64,000 nt of DNA from Haloechinothrix halophila YIM 93223 (GCF_000504245.1 NZ_KI632509.1:433723-497722); one strand, 5' to 3'; counted from the first letter of the stretch, positions 34,203 through 43,054 are shown. Translations and numbers: made by a program. The notes: a model not told the origin generated them from the sequence alone.

Positions 34203-34712
34203 GTGAATGATGACGTGCGCAATGAACTGACCCTTGCCCGTCCCGGAACGACCACTGCTGAGTTGAACCACGGTCCTTTCCTCGAAGGCGAGTCACCGGA
34301 CACGCTCCGCAGCGATCCCGCCGTCGTTGAGCGTGCCCGTGAGATCGAGCGCGCCAAAGGCTTCGACCCGCTGTCGGAAACCACGCTCAACCATGCGCGA
34401 GAACGCAACAAGTACCGGTCCAAGTCGTTCAACCGGCAGGGCCTCCTCGCGACATTCTATGCGATCGTCGGCTTCCTGGCGCTCGGTATCAGCATCGGCA
34501 GCGTTCCGGACGGCTTCCCCAACAGGTGGATAGCGTTCGCGATAAGCGGCATCATCCTCGCACTCTGCGCCCTCGCGATCACGAAGGCACGGATCATCCG
34601 CAAGAAACGCAAGAGCGAAATCGGCGACGTCATTGCCGCATACCAGGAACTGCAACAGCTCTACCGGCAACGGCACACCGAGTCACGTCGTCCACGTGGG
34701 CACCCGCGATAG
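34203..34712 (+). CDS. Small membrane protein 3, probably 5'-truncated by frame loss
   Basis: 169 residues from GTG 34203, the only usual start in frame. Two membrane segments lie at about 82-102 and 109-129 (FYAIVGFLALGISIGSV, WIAFAISGIILALCALAI), with a basic C-terminus. The same frame is open upstream through 34026-34202 and encodes YKQLRAELAAATPDVKGRY and AINEAARSAGWQAVNDDV, that is, the motif of the two preceding genes, but no start codon is available there. The natural protein may therefore begin further upstream through a lost frame near 34010-34024. Confidence 0.6.
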   Translation: MNDDVRNELTLARPGTTTAELNHGPFLEGESPDTLRSDPAVVERAREIERAKGFDPLSETTLNHARERNKYRSKSFNRQGLLATFYAIVGFLALGISIGSVPDGFPNRWIAFAISGIILALCALAITKARIIRKKRKSEIGDVIAAYQELQQLYRQRHTESRRPRGHPR

Positions 34713-34766
34713 CCCTGCGGTCACCGCGTGGAGTGGAGCAACGCGCCGTCCTGCGACACTGCCGCT

Positions 34767-35658
34767 GTGGACCTGCTGATCGCCAGCAACCCTGACCCAG
34801 ACTCGCGGTTGGGCTACCTGCTACGGCTGCCTATCGAGGGTGGCCTGGTGTTTCGCACGTCGGGGACCTGGCCACGCACCAAAGCGTTGTACTGCTATCC
34901 GGTGTCGACGGACGAGTGGCCGGACAATCCGGACATCGTGGAACGCACGCCGCTGCGGACCTGTCGACGTCGAGGTGCCGCGATCGACGTCGTGCTGGAC
35001 CGTTACCGAGAGAGCCGCTCGCAACTGGTGTTCACCACGGCGCGCGTCCGGGATCGCCGACCTGGACATCGTCGTCGACGGCCGCGAGCGGTACCCGTAC
35101 CGATTCAGCACCCAGCAGGTGAACGTCGAAAAGCGGTCGTTGCCCTGCGGGGACTACGGCCTGATCCTGGATGAACGGCTGGTCGCGGCGGTCGAGCGGA
35201 AGTCATTGGGCGACCTGGTGACCAGCCTGACCAACGGCACGCTGCGCTACGCCCTCGGCGAACTCGCCGCACTGCCCCGCGCGGCCGTCGTCGTGGAGGA
35301 CCGCTACTCGGAGATCTTCAAGCTCGACCGGATGCGCCCCGCCGACGTCGCCGATGGCCTCGCCGAACTTCAGGTGCGCTGGAGCGAGGTACCGATCGTG
35401 TTCTGCGAGAACCGTCAGCTCGCGGAGGAGTGGACGTACCGCTACCTCGCCGCCGCGCGGCAGTGGGCCGACACCGAACGGGACGCGCTCCCCCGCATCG
35501 TCCCGGCCGCCGACAGCGAGACCAGCGGCGCCCCCGCGGCGCCCGAACCGTCGACCGCCGAAGTCCGCGCGTGGGCCATGAACCAGGGACTTCCCGTGTC
35601 CGACCGGGGCAGGCTGCGGCCCGAGGTGTGGCAGGCTTGGCGCGACGCACACCAGTAG
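34767..35658 (+). pseudogene. ERCC4-domain nuclease, frameshifted
   Basis: The first part (GTG 34767, frame of VDLLIASNPDPDSRLGYLL to SQLVFTTAR near 35045) and the second part (ASGIADLDIVVDGRERYPYRF to 35658) are in different frames. Together they match an actinobacterial ERCC4-type nuclease: CGDYGLILDERLVAAVERKS holds the ERK-x-S nuclease motif, followed by RAAVVVEDRYSEIFKL and VFCENRQLAEEWTYRYLAAA. From memory, homologues have about 25 extra residues between these parts; here they are missing, so an out-of-frame deletion near a short GCGCG repeat (about 35040-35047) is likely. GACACT stands 6 nt before the GTG. Confidence 0.75.
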
Positions 35659-35819
35659 GGAACCCGATTAGTGGTCGGCCTGAACCCAGACGTGGGAGTC
35701 ACCGTCGACGATGTGATGGAACCGATTGTGACCGCATCACCGGTTGGCTACGGTGACATGGCGTCGACTGCGGCCAGGGTGGGGCCGCGTCGCATGGGGA
35801 CGAAAGGGGATCTGCTGTC

Positions 35820-36188
35820 ATGGTCAGGATCGATGGCTATCTGGCGAACACATCGGCCGCAGTCGGTGAGGTCGAGGACATCGCGTTCGATGCCGACGGC
35901 ATCCAGCGCATTATCGACGACACGAACGACTTGATCCAGCGGGAGCTATACCGCGCCAGACGCGACGCGGAACTGTATTTTCAAAACATGCTCAAACCGC
36001 CAGATCATCCAGCAGGGGACCAGTTCGTATCATTTGCACGCGAGCACGCTGAACGCTATCTGGAGTTTAACAGAAGTTACATTGACGCCCTGAGTGATTT
36101 CGTCCGAAAGCTCGAGAAGTTGCGAGCCGATTACTTGAATCGCGAGGAAGATCTACAATGGGGCTTCGACAAAGGGGTAAAGCACTGA
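35820..36188 (+). CDS. Small helical protein of ESX cassette 2
   Basis: 122 residues, ATG 35820 with AAAGGGGA upstream. All-helical and acidic, with two long helices (IQRIIDDTNDLIQRELYRAR and FVRKLEKLRADYLNREED) joined by LKPPDHPAGDQFVSFAREHAERYL. It has no signal or membrane segment. It occupies the same position before a DUF3558 lipoprotein as the gene at 10072. This could be a WXG100/ESAT-6-like partner without the WXG signature. The next gene starts one base after its stop. Confidence 0.75.
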   Translation: MVRIDGYLANTSAAVGEVEDIAFDADGIQRIIDDTNDLIQRELYRARRDAELYFQNMLKPPDHPAGDQFVSFAREHAERYLEFNRSYIDALSDFVRKLEKLRADYLNREEDLQWGFDKGVKH

Positions 36189-36189
36189 C

Positions 36190-36834
36190 ATGACCGGGGC
36201 GAAAAGAACGATACTGGCGACACTAAGTGTAGTCGCCGTCCTTCTGACTGGATGTTCAAGTAGCGAGGCCGGGGATCCAGATCCATCTGACAACCCCAAT
36301 ACAGTCACGGAAACCTCGGACAACTCCGCTGGCGGCCTGCCACACAGCGGCGCACCTTCCGTTTCTCAGCCGATCAACGCCGAAGAGTGGTTGCCGAATC
36401 CCTGCTCAGTGATAACGGCAACGCAGTTCAAATCAATCGGATTCGAAGACGTCGACGCCGAGCCAAACCCTGACGCTACGTCTGGCCCCACATGCGACTG
36501 GTATCCAGCCGAAGCAACTTTCGCCGGTGTCAGTGGGGCCTTCGGTACTGCGGACCCGCCACCGGAAGGCCTGAGCCGAATCTACGAACGACACCAGGCT
36601 GGTGAATACAAGGTATGGCAAGAACTTGCCCCAATCGCGGGACATCCAGCTGTACGGGCAGAATTCGAAGATGGAAGCGATAAGGGCGATTGCGGCCTTG
36701 CGGTTGGCCTTCGCGATAACCTGGTTTACGGCGTCCAGGTACTAGACGAGAAGAAAGAAATAACCGACGACCCCTGCGGTTTAGCTCGCAAGATCGCTAC
36801 ACTCGCCGTGAAAACAATGAAGGGGGAAGGGTGA
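36190..36834 (+). CDS. DUF3558-type lipoprotein (cassette 2)
   Basis: 214 residues. The signal TILATLSVVAVLLTGC carries a perfect lipobox (LTGC, Cys about 22). Then come a Ser/Asn-rich linker and the DUF3558 core: NPCSVITATQFKSIG, GPTCDWYPAEATF, the late CGLAVGL and DPCGLARKIATLAVK. It is a paralogue of the lipoprotein at 10506. It overlaps the following gene by 4 bp. The A/T-richer composition is again limited to the small cassette genes. Confidence 0.88.
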   Translation: MTGAKRTILATLSVVAVLLTGCSSSEAGDPDPSDNPNTVTETSDNSAGGLPHSGAPSVSQPINAEEWLPNPCSVITATQFKSIGFEDVDAEPNPDATSGPTCDWYPAEATFAGVSGAFGTADPPPEGLSRIYERHQAGEYKVWQELAPIAGHPAVRAEFEDGSDKGDCGLAVGLRDNLVYGVQVLDEKKEITDDPCGLARKIATLAVKTMKGEG

Positions 36835-38162
36835 TGCTGCCCTACTGCATAAGCGGATACGAAATCTATAAAAGAGTCCACCCCAAAGAATACTTCGACA
36901 AACAGCTCAGCGGCGGCGCGCAAGCGTTCGAAGATCTGCACAAATCTCACTATGAGGTCGACACTGAGTTGTCGCGGATCGTCAAGTCACTTGGTGACGC
37001 ATGGAAGGGCGAAGCCGCTGAGGCCGCCAAAGCAGAGATGAATAAACTGCAGCAGGTGTCCGCGCAGGTCGCGACAAGCAACATGCAGCCTGCGCAGTAC
37101 AGCTACGACGACGAGTCCTCGAGTCACGCGAACCTACGCAACGAGCTAGAACCGGTGGGTAAAGAGCCGGAAGATGCCGGTTGGTACGGCGTCATCCCCG
37201 GCTTGGATAGCCAAGAGGACAAGAACCAGCAGTGGCAGAACGCCCTCAACCACAACATCCAGAAGTACGACGACTTTTACAACCGCTCGCAGCAAAATCA
37301 GCGGTTGATGAACCAGCCCTTCCCGGAAATCAAAATCGGCGACGATGTGAACTCCGGCGACAAGGGCCGGACGGGCGGGGTTGCCGGCGGTGGCGGCGCG
37401 ACGAGCCCGAGCTTCAGCGGATCCACGGCAACCCCCACCGCACCGGCGGGATACAGCGGCGGCGCCTACGGCGCGGGCGGCTCAACCGGCGGCCCGCAGG
37501 TGCAGTCACCCGGAGGCGCGGGTGGTTACTACGGCGGCACCGGCCCGGCTGGCTCCAGCGGTGGCGTCACGGGCCCATCCGCGAACGGCCCGTCGGCGAG
37601 TGGCCCCTACACCGGTCTCCCACCAGGCGCGGAGCGGCTCCCGGACGGCTCGATCCGCTACCCGGACGGCACGGTGCGCACCCCGGACGGACGTCTGATC
37701 CGTCCCGGCAGCACGACGACGTCGGGCCTCGGCACCGGGCGACCCGGCTCCGGAGGCCCTGATGGCGGCTATGGCCCCGGCGGCATGGCCGGCCCAGGCA
37801 TGGCAGGCGGCGCCGTCGCTGGTGGCGGTGCCGCGGCAGGCTCGGCGGCTGGCATGGGCGGTCAACCGCTCACCGGCGGCAAGGCTGCCGGTGCGATGCC
37901 GAGCCAGGGTGCGGCACCCGGCGGCATGGCCGCCAAGGGCGGCGCTGGCTTCGGCCCAGGTCGCGGCGGCATGGGCGGCATGATGGGTGGCGCTGGCGCC
38001 GGTAAAGGCCAAGGCGGCGGCGAGGACGAGGAGCACCAGGACAAGTACTTCATCAAGCAGGAAATGGACCCGGGGCTGCACGTCGAGTACGACGAGCACG
38101 GGGAGAAGCTGGTCGACGAGAACACCGGCTTCACCGTCGTCCCGCCGGTCATCGGCGAATAG
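36831..38162 (+). CDS. WXG/PPE-like Gly-rich ESX substrate with PDG repeats (cassette 2)
   Basis: 443 residues from GTG 36831 (ATG 36834 also possible). The N-terminus is helical with the WXG signature in LGDAWKGEAAEAAK (about 58-60). A linker leads to Gly/Ser/Ala repeats, three heptads RLPDGSI-RYPDGTV-RTPDGRL, a long Gly/Ala/Met tract with [18 protein letters not shown], and an acidic C-terminus [20 protein letters not shown] ... VVPPVIGE. The last 60 residues nearly repeat those of the protein at 11147, while the N-terminal halves differ. This suggests a shared export or cell-surface module joined to different heads. EspG lies directly downstream. Confidence 0.83.
   Translation: MMLPYCISGYEIYKRVHPKEYFDKQLSGGAQAFEDLHKSHYEVDTELSRIVKSLGDAWKGEAAEAAKAEMNKLQQVSAQVATSNMQPAQYSYDDESSSHANLRNELEPVGKEPEDAGWYGVIPGLDSQEDKNQQWQNALNHNIQKYDDFYNRSQQNQRLMNQPFPEIKIGDDVNSGDKGRTGGVAGGGGATSPSFSGSTATPTAPAGYSGGAYGAGGSTGGPQVQSPGGAGGYYGGTGPAGSSGGVTGPSANGPSASGPYTGLPPGAERLPDGSIRYPDGTVRTPDGRLIRPGSTTTSGLGTGRPGSGGPDGGYGPGGMAGPGMAGGAVAGGGAAAGSAAGMGGQPLTGGKAAGAMPSQGAAPGGMAAKGGAGFGPGRGGMGGMMGGAGAGKGQGGGEDEEHQDKYFIKQEMDPGLHVEYDEHGEKLVDENTGFTVVPPVIGE
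37638..37700 (+). repeat. Three 21-bp coding repeats (PDG heptads)
   Basis: Three contiguous 21-nt units encode LPDGSIR, YPDGTVR and TPDGRLI, the same heptad as the six units at 12122-12247 in the paralogous gene. Confidence 0.82.
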
Positions 38163-38190
38163 CACGTCACTCAACAGGGGGAGTCTCGAC

Positions 38191-38937
38191 GTGATCAGGC
38201 ATGCCGTCTCCATCACGGTGGAGGCGTACACGAGAGCCATCCAATGGCTCAACCTCGGCGAACCACACCCGACGCTGGTCGGTGGCATGCTGTGGTACCC
38301 GCCGGACGCGGCCGCGACCGTTGACCGACAGATCTTCGCCCAGTTCGCCGAGCAGGGCCTGACCTCGCGCAACGCCGTCTCGGACGACTTCCAAGAGACG
38401 CTTGCCATCATGCAGCGCGCGGCCCGCGAGCACTACACCATCGCGAAGGTAGAGGGCACCTCGATCACGGTGCGGGCGGCGGTGGTCGGCCGCGACGCTG
38501 TCCTGGTCATCGCGGGCGGCGGCATGATCGACATCGAGCCGATCCCGTACGACCAGCTTGGCATCCGGGTGGCGAACGCGCTGCCGGAAACGCCAGCCGC
38601 CCGCATCCGGTCGATGAGCTGCGATCGCGCCATCCTCGAAGCGATCGAGCAGGGTGAACGCCCACCCCCTGGCCCTAGCGTCACCGACGCCCGCCACATG
38701 CAGCGCTGGCTGCACCTGGAGCGGTTCAACGTCGGTGAGATGCACGCGGCCATCCGGCACGAGGCGAACGGCACTCGCATCACGACGAAACCGCCGCTGA
38801 CCTGCTGGATCGACAACGAGACCGGACGTGGCCTGCTGACGCACACCGATAGCGGGTGGATCAACCTCGGCCCCGCCGGACCCAGCGAGCTGGCCAAGCG
38901 GTTCGCACAGCTAGAAGACGAGCTACGCGGCCGCTGA
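38191..38937 (+). CDS. EspG-family ESX secretion chaperone (cassette 2)
   Basis: 248 residues from GTG 38191 with AGGGGGAG upstream. The layout matches EspG: opening strand-helix (ITVEAYTRAIQWLNLGEPHPTL), QIFAQFAEQGL, a beta-rich middle ending GRDAVLVIAGGGMIDIEPI, ALPETPAARIRSMSC, and a closing strand pair SGWINLGPAGPSEL. It presumably binds the WXG/PPE-like protein encoded just upstream. In cassette 1 the EspG gene comes first instead of last, so the two cassettes are rearranged relative to each other. Confidence 0.8.
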   Translation: MIRHAVSITVEAYTRAIQWLNLGEPHPTLVGGMLWYPPDAAATVDRQIFAQFAEQGLTSRNAVSDDFQETLAIMQRAAREHYTIAKVEGTSITVRAAVVGRDAVLVIAGGGMIDIEPIPYDQLGIRVANALPETPAARIRSMSCDRAILEAIEQGERPPPGPSVTDARHMQRWLHLERFNVGEMHAAIRHEANGTRITTKPPLTCWIDNETGRGLLTHTDSGWINLGPAGPSELAKRFAQLEDELRGR

Positions 38938-38973
38938 GCGGTAGCCATCCAGGGCCGCCCGACGGGCCCGGGC

Positions 38974-41900
38974 TCACCCGCCCCTGACCAGATCCGACGG
39001 CATCGGGCGGTGCAGTCGCCACGTGATCGAGACCGGATCGTCCTCGTGCTCGACGTACGACACCCGGCCGAGACACCGGAACGGCGTGGGACCGTCGCCG
39101 GTCGACGTCTCCCGCACGAACAGCACGACGTGGCTGCCCTGCTCGTGGTGGCGCAGGTAGCGCCGCCCAGCGGCCGACGACGTCGACAGCCGGTGTCGTG
39201 GCCGCCAACGAAACAGCTCGGTGCTCACCGGCTCGCCAGCACCCGGCGTCACCAGCAGCGCATCGGTGTGGGTCGCCGGGCACCACGCTGCGCCAGCCGT
39301 GTGGCCACCGGGTGGACGCCGCAACGTCGCGTAACCGAGCGCGGCCAGGATCTCCTCCCGCAGGTAGCTGGCGTGGCTGGCCAACGGCACCGACGCCAGC
39401 TCGGCGTCCAGCGGCGCTGACACGTGGCGCGCCCGGTCCAGCGCGACGTCGATCAGCTCGGCGATCTCCGCACACACCGCCCGGTGCCGCCGCAGGTGCG
39501 CCAGTCCAGCCGGATACGACGCGAACCCGCCGCGCTTCGGCCACACCATGAACAGCAGCATCCGGGCCACCCGCTGCTCCCGCTCGGTCAGCTGGCCGTA
39601 GCGCGGGCCGTCGACGTCGACCAGCCGCCGGTACACGTCCGCGCGTTCGGCGTCGTCGACGTGCACGAACGCCGCCACCCGCCGGAGCAACACGTCCTCG
39701 TCAGGGCCGCCGGACGGCGTGGCGAACCCCGCCGCGCGCCGGGCGGACGTCCACGAGCCGCCGTTGCGGTAGACGTCGGACAGCTCGCGGTCGGCCTCTC
39801 GCAGATAGGTGGCCAACGACAGGTCGCCGTGAGACCGGACATCGGCGGCGAGCTGGCCTCGGGACAGCCGGGACGGCGCGCCAAGGTTGGCCAGCACGAT
39901 GCGCCGCGCGTCGTCGTCGAGCACCGCGCGGGAACCGGACGGCAACGCGGGAAAACCCTGCTCCACCTGACGTCGCAGCGCACGACGACTCGCGCCGGTC
40001 AGCGCGCGATACCGCAGGTCGAACCGGAACTCCTGCCGTTGCGTGCCGATGAAGTCGAGCACGGTCAACGCGGCCTTGCCTGGCGCCCGGCGCAGCCCGA
40101 CGCCGAGCTGGCGCAAGAAGCGCGCGGGGTTGTCAGTCGGCCAGAGCAGCAGCACGGTGTCGACCTCGGGGACGTCCACTGTCTCCTCGTTGGCGGTGAA
40201 CAGCACGCGGACCTCGCCAGCCCGGAGCGCCGCGACCGCCTCATTCGCCGCAGCCACCAACGCCGTCGCGTCGTCGTGCTCGGACCCGCCACCACCCCGC
40301 ACCAGGTTCGCCCCGTCACGCTCGCCACCAGCGAGCGCCAACGCCGGAATGCCAGACTCAGTGGCTACCCGTGCCATGTACGCCGCGTGCGCATCGGAGA
40401 CGCACCACCCCACCACCCGCATAGTGTCCACATCGGACACGTGCTCCCGCAGCGCGGTGAGCACGACGTCCGCTCGTGCGTCGTTGCCGATGTAGCGCGC
40501 GTCAAGGGTGCCAGCGTCGTACGCGCCAAGCTTCCAGTCCGCATCGGACAGATCGGCGCCGTCCGCGACCCCGTGGTACCGCACCGGAACCAGCAGCTCG
40601 GCCGCCACCGCGTCGCACAGCGGCAGCTCGTAGGCCACACGCCCGTCGAAGTGGTGCGGCAGGTCGTCGTCGGACGTGACGGTGAGGCCCAGCAGTTCCT
40701 TCGGCCGCAGGTGCGCCAGCAGCCGCGTGTACGCCTGCGCCGCAGCGGGATCGAAGCCGTCCACGACAACGACGTCGAACCGGGCGGCGGGCAATTCTTC
40801 GATGCCATGCTCGGCGAGACCATCGATGCTGGCGAACAGGTGCCGCCGCCTCGGCCGCTTCCCCGCAGCGTGGATCGCACCGAACTTCTCGTCGCCGAGG
40901 GTTTCGCGGAACGTCCGCAGCGTCGGCCCCAGCGCCGCGTCACGCGCCACGACGACAAGCAGGCTCGCATCGCGCCTTTCCCTCAGCCGCCGGTAGTCCA
41001 ACGCGGCGAGCACCGTCTTGCCAGTCCCAGTCGCGGCGACGACCAGGTTGCGATGCCGGTCGTGTGTATCGCGCTCAACGTCTAGCGCGGCGAGGGCTTC
41101 CTGCTGGTGTGGCAGCGGGCGGACGTCGAGCCCTGCCTGGCTGATCGTGGGCGGCGCGCCATCGCCGTTGGTGAGCGCGGCATCGAGCCGGGTCGCGTCG
41201 CGGGCTGGGTCATACGACAGGAACGCATCGGACGTCCAGTGGCCCTCGAAGGTGGCCTGAAACTTCCGCAACAGTCCGGGCGTCGCGATGCCGGACAGCC
41301 GCAGCGTCCACTCCATGCCCTCGGTCAGCGAGGCGCGGGACAGGTTCGCACTGCCAACGAACGCCGTGTCGTCGCCGGACGTGCGGTGGAACAGCCACGC
41401 CTTCGCCTGCGGTCGCGTGGACTCCGTGCCGTAGCCGATGCGGACCTCGGCGCCGACGTGCTCGACCAGATGGTCGATCGACGCGCGGTCGGTCGCGCCC
41501 GGCTGCGCGGTGGTGATCACGCGAAACGGCACACCTCTGCGTCGCAGGTCGTTGAGCGCGTCATCGAGCAACCGCAGACCATCGCGGCGGATGAAACCGC
41601 ACAGCAGGTCGACCCGGTCGGCGCTGGCGAGTTCGGTGCGCAACGCCGTGGCCAGCGACGTCGCCCGCGCCGCGTCCGCGACCACCGGACTCAGCTGGCG
41701 CGGCACCGTCCCCGAGTCGAATCCAGTGAACGCCATGAGTCGGTTGAGTGACCCGGGCACGTCCGCTTCGAGCAGCGCTAGCACGCGGTTGGCCAGCGCG
41801 ATGCGGCGTTCGTCGTCCGGTTCGGTCTCGATGCGGCTGCGGACGGCGTCAGCGACGTGCCGCGCGATGACCTCGGGGGATTCGACCGGTTCGACCGCCT

Positions 41901-42003
41901 CGGTGGCTGCGTCCGGCCGGAAGCGGGTGCGCAGGACCGCAAGGGTGCGCTCAAGGCGAATGGTGCGGACGGCGTCGGGGATACCGTCGGCCAGCGGGTC
42001 CAT
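38974..42003 (-). CDS. PLD-like/superfamily 2 helicase with DUF3427-type C-terminus
   Basis: 1009 residues from ATG 42003 (MDPLADGIPDAVRTIRLERTL). Parts: about 120-260, a phospholipase-D-like module (LLCGFIRRDGLRLLDDAL, GSANLSRASLTEGMEW); about 290-650, an SF2 helicase (Walker A AATGTGKTVLAALDYRRL, DGFD at motif II, late VLLLWPTDNPARFLRQLGVGLR); the remaining part, DUF3427-type, ends in a beta-rich domain. In the PLD motif the usual H-x-K is Q-A-K (STRPQAKAWLFHR), so the nuclease site may be dead. DGFD replaces the usual DE-x-H box. Such proteins are linked to DNA repair or phage defence; no partner genes are seen here. Confidence 0.85.
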   Translation of the reverse strand: MDPLADGIPDAVRTIRLERTLAVLRTRFRPDAATEAVEPVESPEVIARHVADAVRSRIETEPDDERRIALANRVLALLEADVPGSLNRLMAFTGFDSGTVPRQLSPVVADAARATSLATALRTELASADRVDLLCGFIRRDGLRLLDDALNDLRRRGVPFRVITTAQPGATDRASIDHLVEHVGAEVRIGYGTESTRPQAKAWLFHRTSGDDTAFVGSANLSRASLTEGMEWTLRLSGIATPGLLRKFQATFEGHWTSDAFLSYDPARDATRLDAALTNGDGAPPTISQAGLDVRPLPHQQEALAALDVERDTHDRHRNLVVAATGTGKTVLAALDYRRLRERRDASLLVVVARDAALGPTLRTFRETLGDEKFGAIHAAGKRPRRRHLFASIDGLAEHGIEELPAARFDVVVVDGFDPAAAQAYTRLLAHLRPKELLGLTVTSDDDLPHHFDGRVAYELPLCDAVAAELLVPVRYHGVADGADLSDADWKLGAYDAGTLDARYIGNDARADVVLTALREHVSDVDTMRVVGWCVSDAHAAYMARVATESGIPALALAGGERDGANLVRGGGGSEHDDATALVAAANEAVAALRAGEVRVLFTANEETVDVPEVDTVLLLWPTDNPARFLRQLGVGLRRAPGKAALTVLDFIGTQRQEFRFDLRYRALTGASRRALRRQVEQGFPALPSGSRAVLDDDARRIVLANLGAPSRLSRGQLAADVRSHGDLSLATYLREADRELSDVYRNGGSWTSARRAAGFATPSGGPDEDVLLRRVAAFVHVDDAERADVYRRLVDVDGPRYGQLTEREQRVARMLLFMVWPKRGGFASYPAGLAHLRRHRAVCAEIAELIDVALDRARHVSAPLDAELASVPLASHASYLREEILAALGYATLRRPPGGHTAGAAWCPATHTDALLVTPGAGEPVSTELFRWRPRHRLSTSSAAGRRYLRHHEQGSHVVLFVRETSTGDGPTPFRCLGRVSYVEHEDDPVSITWRLHRPMPSDLVRGG

Positions 42004-42300
42004 GCGCCAACTTTGCCACGCGACCTTCGCTAACACCCGCGAGGTTGGTCCTGGCCCCGCGCCTGAGCCCGGCCTGGTCCCCACGGAGTGTTCACGAGAA
42101 CGATCATCATACGGCCAACCGGGTGGAACACACCCTCGTGTGACGCCTACCAGGAGTAAGCGCGAGGGTCAATTCGTCACGCAGCGAAACGTATCGGCAC
42201 CGTGATGCGATGACCAGGCAAGAGGGCTCGTAGAACCGGCACCCAGCCGTCCCGTCCTGCGAACGCCCACAACCGCTTCGGCAGGGCTCGGAGGCATGTC
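42004..42300. other. Intergenic region, no gene seen
   Basis: About 300 bp between the divergent helicase gene and the 103-residue gene. Open frames here have no start with a ribosome site and no family. CAAAGT on the minus strand 6 nt before ATG 42003 may be the -10 box of the helicase gene. Confidence 0.45.
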
Positions 42301-42612
42301 ATGGCAGAACAGCACGGACTGCACACCGCACTGATCGTGCACGGCATCGAACCATCGGGCCAGTCGTGTCCGGTCGTCGTAGGACTGGCGCAAGCCAACG
42401 GCAAGCTCAATATCGCGCTCCGGGTAGGCGAGAACAGCGAGACCGTATACCTCGAACCCAACGACGCCGCGCGCCTGATCGTGAACTTACGGAAGGCGAT
42501 CGCCGCGGAGTACCACTACAGCTGGCCGTCTCAGCCGCCGTTCGCCAGGAATGACCAGGCTGAACCTGGGCTACCCGGACGCCCGGTGCCTACGCGGACC
42601 CGCTCGGCATAG
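42301..42612 (+). CDS. Small hypothetical protein
   Basis: 103 residues, ATG 42301 with CGGAGG about 8 bp upstream. A compact alternating region (HTALIVHGIEPSGQSCPVVVGLAQANGKLNIALRVG) is followed by a helix (PNDAARLIVNLRKAIAAEY) and a disordered Pro/Arg tail. I do not recognise a named family. It ends exactly where a strong hairpin begins. Confidence 0.6.
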   Translation: MAEQHGLHTALIVHGIEPSGQSCPVVVGLAQANGKLNIALRVGENSETVYLEPNDAARLIVNLRKAIAAEYHYSWPSQPPFARNDQAEPGLPGRPVPTRTRSA

Positions 42613-42635
42613 GGGCGCGCAGTCGCCGCGCCCCT
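42611..42635. terminator. Perfect hairpin between convergent genes
   Basis: AGGGGCGCG (42611-42619) pairs perfectly with CGCGCCCCT (42627-42635) around a 7-nt loop. It begins in the stop codon of the plus-strand gene and ends at the stop codon of the minus-strand toxin gene, so it terminates both. Confidence 0.75.
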
Positions 42636-43054
42636 CACCGAACCGCGGCGTACGGGTTCAGCACCCGCGCGCCTGCCATGGCGACGTCGCCACTCCTGCG
42701 AGTGACGACGACGAGGCCGTTGACGCTGGCCGTCGCGGCGATCAGGCCGTCGAGCACCGAGACGCTCTCCATGGTGTCCTGCCTTCCCCACGCGCTGGTC
42801 ACCGCCGCCGTCACCGGCAGGATCCGGTCACCAAACCGCGTCGTGATCACGGCCAGCCAGTCGTGCAGCAGATCCGCCTGTCTGTCGTCACGACGTTCCC
42901 GCAGCCGTTCGACACCGCGCTGCAGTTCGCCGATGGTCACCGCGCTCAGGAACAGCTCATGCGCGGGCACCCGCTCCCACCACGCGGCAACACCCCGGTC
43001 CGGCTCCGGCTTGCGGATTTCCACGATGACGTCGGTATCGACCAGGTAGCTCAT
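42635..43054 (-). CDS. vapC: PIN-domain toxin (VapC-like)
   Basis: 139 residues. The PIN-domain acidic residues are visible: Asp in SYLVDTDVIVEIRKP (about 6-8), Glu in AVTIGELQRGVERL (about 44), and Asp in VSVLDGLIAATASV (about 102). VapC toxins are Mg-dependent endoribonucleases that cleave tRNA or rRNA. The start overlaps the antitoxin stop (ATGA), the standard arrangement. Assignment to VapC within PIN toxins is by context. Confidence 0.88.
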   Translation of the reverse strand: MSYLVDTDVIVEIRKPEPDRGVAAWWERVPAHELFLSAVTIGELQRGVERLRERRDDRQADLLHDWLAVITTRFGDRILPVTAAVTSAWGRQDTMESVSVLDGLIAATASVNGLVVVTRRSGDVAMAGARVLNPYAAVR

